Assembly: GCF_001562055.1 (NCBI RefSeq)
Contig: NZ_LLWE01000019.1
Location: forward strand, 62,001 to 126,000
Source of the DNA: Polycladidibacter stylochi
Lineage (GTDB): Bacteria > Pseudomonadota > Alphaproteobacteria > Rhizobiales > Stappiaceae
Length of the DNA: 64,000 nt
Direction: 5' to 3'
A program made the translations under genes and the position numbers. A model generated the notes under the pieces. It was not told where the DNA came from. It saw only the letters and a program-made list of their open reading frames with translations, and searched no databases. Shown one piece after another: positions 57,839 through 64,000 of this stretch. Numbering within the stretch: the first letter of the stretch is position 1; every line of letters begins with the position of its first letter.

Positions 57839-59842
57839 CTATTTAACGACCTTCAGTCTCTTGTCCAGTATAACGCCCGTTTTCGGTGAGACGTCTTTCA
57901 TATCGCGAATGGCGGCGATGATTTCGTTACGATACACAAGGCCGGTATTATCGTAGTCCAAGTTACGAACGTCCATTGATGCAATATCACCGGCAACCCC
58001 ACCACCAATTGGCTTACCATTCCAAGCTTCGCCAAATCCGCCAAGCGAGATATAAGTGTTGAACGCTATAGTAAACTCTTTATCGAGTACTCTCTCAATT
58101 GGCGTGCCGTTCAAGGTTATATTTCTGGCATATGCTTCAGCGGCACTATTACCAAGTACAAGTTCATAGCGAATACCCGATGAGAAGTGCAAGAAACCAC
58201 GGGAAACAAAGCCGCCACGGTCTGTTTGTGCAACTTCTTCGGGGCGTAACAAGCGCTTTGCATTGCTGTTGAGGAAATCACGAATTTGCGCTCCGCTCAT
58301 GCGCGCCACATGAACAGCATCCGCATATGGCATCACATCAAACCACTGCCGGAAACTGAGTGCGCCAGCACCAACACCTTTCGAAAGACCTGTTGCGTTA
58401 AATAATGCAAAGTCCACTTTACCACTTGGGAACGTAGCTGAACGTTTAACAAGTGTATCATTCATAAAGTTGGCGAGTGCGCTTTCCCCGATATAGCGAT
58501 CATTCACTGTACGTTCTGTATTGATGAGAGTATCATCTGTAACGCGTCCAATCACTTCAGAGAGCTTTGTCTCTAGCGCGCTAACCATAGGCGCAATTAC
58601 ACTTGTTTCAAATTCTTGGTCGTAATCACCTTCCTGCTCAAGCTTTGAAAATTTGGGATCTGATGACGCAACACGCTGGTCGCGTTTTTTCGTGGCATGG
58701 GTTTGAACTGAATTAAACCAGCCTTCCTGCCCTTTATTTGCAGCAATGGACATGGAAATATCGCCCAAATACCGGCCATGTGCTTTTGCCTGGGTTAGGA
58801 GTAACCCGCCAACCATATTCGCAGTATCAATACCTTCAGCATTTAACAGGGTATGAGAATGGCCACCAATAAGTACGACAGGCTTATTTATCATTGGCGA
58901 CACGGCTTCGGCTATAGCGAAATCACCTTCACCAATCATTCGCGCGGTCGCTGCCTTGCCGCTAATATGCTTACCTTTACCGTAGCCACAGTGGCTTAGA
59001 ATGACAACAACATCACTTACAGCTTCAACGGCACTGTATATGTTTTTAATCGCGGTTACCGGGCTGGCCACAGCAAGGTCAGGATCATTTTCTTGACCAA
59101 CACGCGTGTCAATTGCCGTTGTCAGGCCAATAAAGCCTATGCGTAATCCATTAACTTCTGCAAGTGCAGCCGGCGCATAGTCTTTATTCATATGGAGATC
59201 TTTTGAGCCATGAACGTTGGCTGAAAGAACAGGGAAATTACAATCCCTTTCCAGCCCCTGTTTAAGCTGGCGCGCACCACGGTCAAATTCATGGTTGCCT
59301 AATACACTAATGTCCAGACCAGCTTCGGAATATGCTTTGTAACCCGCATCAACAACAAACTCTTCGGGATTCCAGCCCATCAATTCATCAAAAATTGAAC
59401 CTGTATGGTCATCGCCACCGCTAACAAATAAAACAATTTCATTCGGCTTGGCTTCGGCTTTGGCCTGTTTAACCATTTTCACAATTTGCGAAAACCGATG
59501 CGTATCACCCTTTTTACTATGAAACTCAGTTAAGTGATTATGCATGTCATTAAAGTGCATAATTCGCAGTATGCGCTGTTCACCATCGGCCATTAATTGC
59601 TGTGGGGCCGGCTTGCCTTGCTGGGTTACAATGGTATTAATAGGACCGGCAAGTGGGTCGCCATGTAGCATATACAGTTTATCAAAGGCACCTTTTGCGT
59701 TGGGTGTTACAGGCACCATTGCCAACTCGCCTGCCATTGCTTTTGCATTTGCACGTGTAACAATAGTTGGTAACAGTGCTGCTGTGAGCGAAAGGCTGCC
59801 GGATGCAGCAAGAAAATTGCGCCGCGTGAGTTTAGTTGTCAT
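57839..59842 (-). CDS. Tat-exported 5'-nucleotidase/2',3'-cyclic phosphodiesterase family protein
   Basis: The 667-residue protein has a twin-arginine signal (KLTRRNFLAASGS), so it is exported folded. The metallophosphatase domain has MHFNDMHNHL, SGGDDHTGS, GNHEFDRG and GGHSHTLL. The C-terminal nucleotidase domain (about 430-640) includes GESALANFMND and FNATGLSKG. About 70 residues lie between the Tat signal and the first metal motif, more than usual. It may release nucleosides and phosphate outside the membrane. The ATG at 59842 has GGAG 7 nt upstream. Confidence 0.9.
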   Translation of the reverse strand: MTTKLTRRNFLAASGSLSLTAALLPTIVTRANAKAMAGELAMVPVTPNAKGAFDKLYMLHGDPLAGPINTIVTQQGKPAPQQLMADGEQRILRIMHFNDMHNHLTEFHSKKGDTHRFSQIVKMVKQAKAEAKPNEIVLFVSGGDDHTGSIFDELMGWNPEEFVVDAGYKAYSEAGLDISVLGNHEFDRGARQLKQGLERDCNFPVLSANVHGSKDLHMNKDYAPAALAEVNGLRIGFIGLTTAIDTRVGQENDPDLAVASPVTAIKNIYSAVEAVSDVVVILSHCGYGKGKHISGKAATARMIGEGDFAIAEAVSPMINKPVVLIGGHSHTLLNAEGIDTANMVGGLLLTQAKAHGRYLGDISMSIAANKGQEGWFNSVQTHATKKRDQRVASSDPKFSKLEQEGDYDQEFETSVIAPMVSALETKLSEVIGRVTDDTLINTERTVNDRYIGESALANFMNDTLVKRSATFPSGKVDFALFNATGLSKGVGAGALSFRQWFDVMPYADAVHVARMSGAQIRDFLNSNAKRLLRPEEVAQTDRGGFVSRGFLHFSSGIRYELVLGNSAAEAYARNITLNGTPIERVLDKEFTIAFNTYISLGGFGEAWNGKPIGGGVAGDIASMDVRNLDYDNTGLVYRNEIIAAIRDMKDVSPKTGVILDKRLKVVK

Positions 59843-60162
59843 GATTTTCTCCATTTTAGGAGGAAATCCGTAAAATCTATTCGCTACATTCACATGTCAC
59901 TACACCCAATATTCTATGAATTTTTTGTAACAACCGGCAGCTTTACATTATTCTAAATAACCAGTGATGATTTTTTATTTTAGTAACAACTAGTTAGTCA
60001 ATAAAAATGGGTGAATTACTAGAATAGTACATATGCTCTTCCTCGTTTATGGATAAGCATGATCAACTAACTTTTAGAACTTCGGGTCTCTACGTGTTCG
60101 CAACCTCATTTCTAAACTCGTCATATTTAACAGTTTGCAAATCACTCACATCACTGGGGTAT

Positions 60163-60681
60163 ATGGGGTTAAAAAGTGTTGGTTTATTAATATGCTGCCT
60201 GCTCTTTCTTTGTATTTCGTCACGATACCAAAGTGCAAAAGCAATTGATTTAAACTATGAAAAGCAATCTTACCCCAACTTATTGGGTACATGGAAAGCA
60301 ATAAGAAAGGATGCTATTTTTTGGCATCGTGACACTATTAACCATCAGAATTCAGCAAGTGTGCTCATCATCTCCAAACAAAGCGAAGCAATGTTAGAGG
60401 CTGAGTTACATTGGCAGCATGTTGAAGGAAAAGGACCTGATCACAACGGGCAGTTTGATACGCTTGGAGGAAAAGAGCAGTTGATTGGTCTCATTGGCTG
60501 GGATTTAGCAAGTATTCATTTCGCCCAACATCCTAATTCTGGAGTTTTGCAGGGGCAGATTTTAAACAATGAGGCCTTGGAATTAACACGCGTTGAGGCG
60601 GGCCCTTTTGCTGTCGTTGAGCGTTATATTTTTATCCGCCAAGCCAGTTCAACAGGTGCTCCAACACCTCGATCCCAATGA
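60163..60681 (+). CDS. Exported hypothetical protein
   Basis: A 172-residue product with a signal segment (VGLLICCLLFLCISS, about 5-20). The mature region contains YPNLLGTWKAIRKDAIFWHR, SKQSEAMLEAELHWQHVEGKGPDHNGQFDT and TRVEAGPFAVVERYIFIRQ, resembling a small beta-barrel or lipocalin-like domain. I recognise no family. The ATG at 60163 follows GGGG closely; an ATG at 60049 in the same frame has no site. Confidence 0.55.
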   Translation: MGLKSVGLLICCLLFLCISSRYQSAKAIDLNYEKQSYPNLLGTWKAIRKDAIFWHRDTINHQNSASVLIISKQSEAMLEAELHWQHVEGKGPDHNGQFDTLGGKEQLIGLIGWDLASIHFAQHPNSGVLQGQILNNEALELTRVEAGPFAVVERYIFIRQASSTGAPTPRSQ

Positions 60682-60845
60682 TACCATATCTTTTCCCGGC
60701 TAACAGCAAAGCGTAATTTTGTTGCCAATGCTGCAAAGCATGCTATGAGCTGTTTTAAAGCCCCAATCACCACTGCTTAGGTATATGTAATTAAGCCTAG
60801 TTTCGTGCCATTTAGGGCAATACCATTCAATTGAGCTGAGTTATT

Positions 60846-61661
60846 ATGAGTGAAGTTGACGAAGAAGCCTTAGCCGAGGCTTACAACAATGCGCTTGCGC
60901 TTGAAAAGCAAGGTAAGCATGAAGCTGCGGCAGTGGCTTATCAAAAGGTACTTGAATTAGACCCTGCGGATCATGGTGGCGCAAAGGTACGACTTGCTTC
61001 CATGGGGCAAGGCTCAATACCAAGCAAGGCACCTGACGCTTATGTCAGCACACTATTTGATCAGCACGCTGAAGTGTTTGATTTAGTGCTCGTTGACCAG
61101 TTAGGTTATTCTGTACCACTATTGGTACGAGACCGTATTGAGAAGCTTGCTTTAGGCCCATTTAAACGCCTTTTAGACTTGGGCTGTGGCACTGGTCTGA
61201 CCGGTGAGGCACTTGAAGACTTATGCGAAACGCGTGTTGGTGTTGATCTATCTGAAGGTATGATCGAAATTGCTGACGAGAAAGAAGTATATGACACCTT
61301 ATATGTGAGCGAAGTTGTCCACTTCTTGCAAGCAACTACTGCACCCCAATGGGATATTATATGCGCCACTGACGTTTTACCCTATGTGGGGGCACTGGAA
61401 ACATTCTTCTCGCACGTGAATAAGCATATAACAGATAATGGTGTTTTTGCTTTCTCCAGCGAAACTCTGGGTCAAGAGATATTGAATGGGAAGGACTACA
61501 TGGTTGGTGCGTTCCAACGCTTCGCACACAGCAAGGATTATCTCAAAAAGCTACTAGAAGATAATGGCTTTCAGGCGCTGTGCTTTGAAGACATCATCGT
61601 GCGTTATGAACAGGGCCAGCCAGTGCCAGGCTACTTAATAGTTGCCCAGTCAAAATCTTAG
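60846..61661 (+). CDS. TPR-containing SAM-dependent methyltransferase (COG4976-like)
   Basis: Residues ~8-45 form one tetratricopeptide repeat (AEAYNNALALEKQGKHEAAAVAYQKVLELDP). The methyltransferase domain follows with SAM motif I LLDLGCGTGLTGEAL near residue 110 and DLSEGMIEIA. DIICATDVLPYVGAL is the motif IV-like region. The family is known as predicted TPR methyltransferase; the substrate is unknown. 271 residues, ATG with weak site. Confidence 0.85.
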   Translation: MSEVDEEALAEAYNNALALEKQGKHEAAAVAYQKVLELDPADHGGAKVRLASMGQGSIPSKAPDAYVSTLFDQHAEVFDLVLVDQLGYSVPLLVRDRIEKLALGPFKRLLDLGCGTGLTGEALEDLCETRVGVDLSEGMIEIADEKEVYDTLYVSEVVHFLQATTAPQWDIICATDVLPYVGALETFFSHVNKHITDNGVFAFSSETLGQEILNGKDYMVGAFQRFAHSKDYLKKLLEDNGFQALCFEDIIVRYEQGQPVPGYLIVAQSKS

Positions 61662-61771
61662 CAATACTTCTACGCATAACCGATAATATTTGGATCTTTA
61701 CTTATGGCGTATCTTCTGTAACCCTGATTACAGTCAAAGTTACGCCACAAGTTCATTGCTAGCTACTCTTT

Positions 61772-62482
61772 TTAGGCTGTAAATAGCTTAGAGTTTTGCT
61801 CACGAATATTTGGTAGAGAGGTCAAAATCTGCCGCAAGTGCTGCTCCATATGCTCTTGCGCAGCAGATGTACTGCCCGAAGCTATCGCTTGCGCAATTTC
61901 CCTATGTTGCGCAATTAATGTCGTAACCGGTGTTGCACTATCTAAACTCAAATAGCGTACTCTATCCAGCTGCGCTTTCATATCAACCACCAAGCGCCAA
62001 CCCATTTCACAATCGACGCTTTCTGCAATGGTGCTGTGGTATGCCTCGTCAAGTTTTAAGAACTCTGCATTGTTATGGTGTTTATGGGCAAGCTCTTGTA
62101 GGTCCAGCAAACGATAGAGTTCCTCAACTAGGCCTTTGGGTTGCATTTCAGTTGCTTTACGGATCATAGCCACTTCAATGGCTTCACGTAAAAACTGAGC
62201 ATTCGTTACTTCCCGATAGGAAATAAGCAATACAAAAGTACCCCGCTGGGGTTTTATTTCTACCAAGCCAACGTCGGCGAGTTTGATAAAAGCCTCACGC
62301 ACTGGTTGGCGTGAAACCCCAAGCGATTTAGCTAAGTCAGCCTCTGACAGAGCATTGCCTGGTTCTAAATCTAATTGAACAATAGAACGCTTTAGAGCTT
62401 TAAAAACGCGTGTTGCTACAGTGCCTTCATTCATTTGCTCGAAGGTTTCTATTGTTTTTGTGAAATTCGCTTTTTTACTCAT
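61772..62482 (-). CDS. GntR family regulator (FadR/FCD type)
   Basis: The 236-residue protein has the GntR winged helix (SEADLAKSLGVSRQPVREAFIKLADVGLVEIKPQRGTFV) and a C-terminal FCD ligand domain (about 95-225, with metal-type His in EAYHSTIAES and AQHREIAQAIASG). It is divergent from uxuA, so it probably controls glucuronate/mannonate genes like UxuR. The ligand is inferred, not read. Confidence 0.87.
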   Translation of the reverse strand: MSKKANFTKTIETFEQMNEGTVATRVFKALKRSIVQLDLEPGNALSEADLAKSLGVSRQPVREAFIKLADVGLVEIKPQRGTFVLLISYREVTNAQFLREAIEVAMIRKATEMQPKGLVEELYRLLDLQELAHKHHNNAEFLKLDEAYHSTIAESVDCEMGWRLVVDMKAQLDRVRYLSLDSATPVTTLIAQHREIAQAIASGSTSAAQEHMEQHLRQILTSLPNIREQNSKLFTA

Positions 62483-62483
62483 A

Positions 62484-62513
62484 TTGACAATATACTACCA
62501 TTCTAGTTAGATA
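62484..62513 (+). promoter_or_regulatory. Candidate uxuA promoter
   Basis: TTGACA (62484-62489) and TTAGAT (62508-62513) are separated by 18 nt, directly upstream of the divergent GntR gene start. A GntR operator could overlap here. Read by eye. Confidence 0.3.
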
Positions 62514-62665
62514 ACAAGCAACAACAGCACATAGAGACTGGTAAACAGAAAATATTGGGGATAGGTACAGCACACCATAACAAATCCCATCATAGTGAAA
62601 AGTTATACCAAGTTTTATGCGCTGCAAACCATGATCAGCTACCAACAGAACTGAAAGAAAAACGA

Positions 62666-63886
62666 ATGCGCGCGACATGGAGATGGTTTGGTCCGAAGGA
62701 CCTGTGCACAATGGCCGATATCCGACATGTAGAGGCTAAGGGCATTGTAACTGCACTGCATCACATTCCCGATGGTGTGCTTGTAACACCTGAAGAAATT
62801 GCCAAGCGGCACAATGAAGTGCGCTTCCTGCCCGATGGCACACCAACCGGGCTGGAATGGGAGATCATTGAAAGTCTGCCTGTTTCAGAAGACATTAAGC
62901 AGCAAAAGGGCGAGTGGCGGGCTCATATCGAGAACTATAAGCAAAGCCTGCGAAATCTAGCCGCCAGCGGTGTTAAAACCGTATGCTACAACTTCATGCC
63001 AATACTGGACTGGACACGCACCAACCTGCACCATCGCTTACCCAATGGTGCCACCTGTATGCGCTTCGATATTTACGATTTTGCTGCCTACGATTTACAC
63101 CTGCTGCAACGCCAAGGGGCCGAGGCTGACTATAGCGAGGACGTTCGCATTGAGACTGCCAAGCGCTTTGCTGCCATGGATGACACCTTTAAGGAGAAAC
63201 TAGGCAACGCCATTATGTGCGGCCTGCCGGGTGCTGAAAAGCAAGAGCTTTCTCATGTACGTGAGGCATTGTCGCTTTATGACGATATTGATGAAGAGCG
63301 GCTACGCCAACATTTCATTGATTTCTTAAGCGAAGTAATTCCCGTTGCCGAAACGCTTGGCATGAAAATGGGCTGCCACCCCGATGATCCGCCATTCCCG
63401 CTGCTGGGTTTGCCGCGCATTTCTTCTACCGAAGCGCAATTTAAGCAGTTGCTCGATGCAGTCGATAGCCCTGCCAATGGACTATCATTATGTACAGGTT
63501 CCCTCGGTGTGCGACTGGATAATGATTTGCCGGGCATGCTGGATCGCATGGGTGATCGTGTTCACTTTATGCATATTCGTAATGTGGTCAGCGAACGCCC
63601 CGAACTGGTGAAAGATAGCCCCCGCCTCGATAACTTCTACGAGTCCGAGCATCTCATTGGCAATGTAGATTTGGTTGCGGTGATTAAGGCGGCATTGCGC
63701 GAGGAAAAGCGACGAAAAGATGCCGGGCAAGTCGATTGGGAGTTGCCATTCCGCCCCGATCACGGGCTAGATATTCTAGATGACGTAGGCCGTGGCACCC
63801 AGCCAGGTTATCCAACCATTGGCCGTATGAAGGGCCTTGCAGAGATGAACGGTATCATTGCCGCACTACAACACGAAGTAAGCTAA
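62666..63886 (+). CDS. uxuA: Mannonate dehydratase
   Basis: UxuA converts D-mannonate to 2-keto-3-deoxygluconate in hexuronate breakdown. The 406-residue protein begins MRATWRWFGPKDL, the family start, and has VCYNFMPILDWTRTNLHH, MGCHPDDPPFPLLGLPRI, CTGSLG, FMHIRNV and FRPDHG, which supply the metal ligands. An open frame upstream (from 62555) is not part of the family. The divergent GntR gene is the likely regulator. No other hexuronate gene is in the window. Confidence 0.94.
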   Translation: MRATWRWFGPKDLCTMADIRHVEAKGIVTALHHIPDGVLVTPEEIAKRHNEVRFLPDGTPTGLEWEIIESLPVSEDIKQQKGEWRAHIENYKQSLRNLAASGVKTVCYNFMPILDWTRTNLHHRLPNGATCMRFDIYDFAAYDLHLLQRQGAEADYSEDVRIETAKRFAAMDDTFKEKLGNAIMCGLPGAEKQELSHVREALSLYDDIDEERLRQHFIDFLSEVIPVAETLGMKMGCHPDDPPFPLLGLPRISSTEAQFKQLLDAVDSPANGLSLCTGSLGVRLDNDLPGMLDRMGDRVHFMHIRNVVSERPELVKDSPRLDNFYESEHLIGNVDLVAVIKAALREEKRRKDAGQVDWELPFRPDHGLDILDDVGRGTQPGYPTIGRMKGLAEMNGIIAALQHEVS

Positions 63887-63896
63887 CCTCCCCCGC

Positions 63897-63942
63897 GATA
63901 CCGCGCATTCTTAGGTTTTAACTGTAAGGAGTGCGCGGTATC
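63897..63942 (+). terminator. Hairpin after uxuA
   Basis: GATACCGCGCA/TGCGCGGTATC form a perfect 11-bp stem, and inner bases partly extend it. No T-tract follows, so termination is uncertain. Confidence 0.45.
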
Positions 63943-64000
63943 TACCAATATAAACATGTATTCAACATACGCTACTAGAATCTCTAACCTTAAAATACGA

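Overview
The window looks like chromosomal DNA of an alphaproteobacterium of the Hyphomicrobiales (Rhizobiales) type, possibly a marine relative of Pseudovibrio or Stappia. This rests on remembered gene order, not on a search. The order rplU-rpmA-acetyltransferases-obgE-proB-proA-nadD-rsfS-rlmH-M23-ctpA-deacetylase-rppH is the rhizobial arrangement. L21 has the C-terminal helical extension common in that order, and infC, rpmI, rplT, pheS and pheT lie close together. No integrase, transposase, CRISPR array or rRNA gene was seen. One tRNA-Ser gene is present.

Layout. 1-548: 5' part of a chemoreceptor gene running off the left edge. 804-15283: ribosomal protein genes, four tandem GNAT acetyltransferases, the Obg GTPase, proline and NAD biosynthesis, ribosome maturation factors, an EnvC-like cell-division factor, a C-terminal protease, a deacetylase-fold protein and RppH. 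15309-21621: rhodanese/FtrA-type regulator pair, an RNA methyltransferase pair, an epimerase-fold protein, a GFA-fold protein and a lipoprotein. 21632-24661: an MFS transporter and an arsR-acr3 arsenite efflux unit with a clear operator palindrome. 24771-26177: a soluble chemoreceptor. 26333-29203: rplT, rpmI, infC (ATT start) and a glycosyltransferase. 29291-34642: hydrolase, MepA endopeptidase, a secreted unknown, an AT-rich HTH/DUF6161-like pair and a lipoprotein. 34741-38283: pheT and pheS. 38773-40968: katG.

41074-48873 holds the most interesting unit: one tightly overlapping minus-strand gene string dctP-dctQ-dctM-pyrK-pyrD-carbamoylase-pyrC-pyrE. It joins a TRAP carboxylate transporter to class 1B dihydroorotate dehydrogenase, dihydroorotase, an N-carbamoyl-amino-acid amidohydrolase and orotate phosphoribosyltransferase. 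Read as a pathway it could take up orotate (or dihydroorotate or carbamoyl-aspartate) and either salvage it to UMP through PyrE or degrade it reductively to aspartate, ammonia and CO2. That substrate assignment is inference.

49362-53594: a dehydrogenase with degenerate catalytic residues, an active-looking nucleotidyltransferase, a second protein that seems to be its catalytically dead paralogue, and a PabB-PabC fusion. 53783-63886: MarR regulator, small membrane protein, tRNA-Ser, chemoreceptor, Tat-exported 5'-nucleotidase, TPR-methyltransferase, and a GntR regulator divergent from uxuA (mannonate dehydratase). Several of the gene-free stretches are strongly AT-rich.
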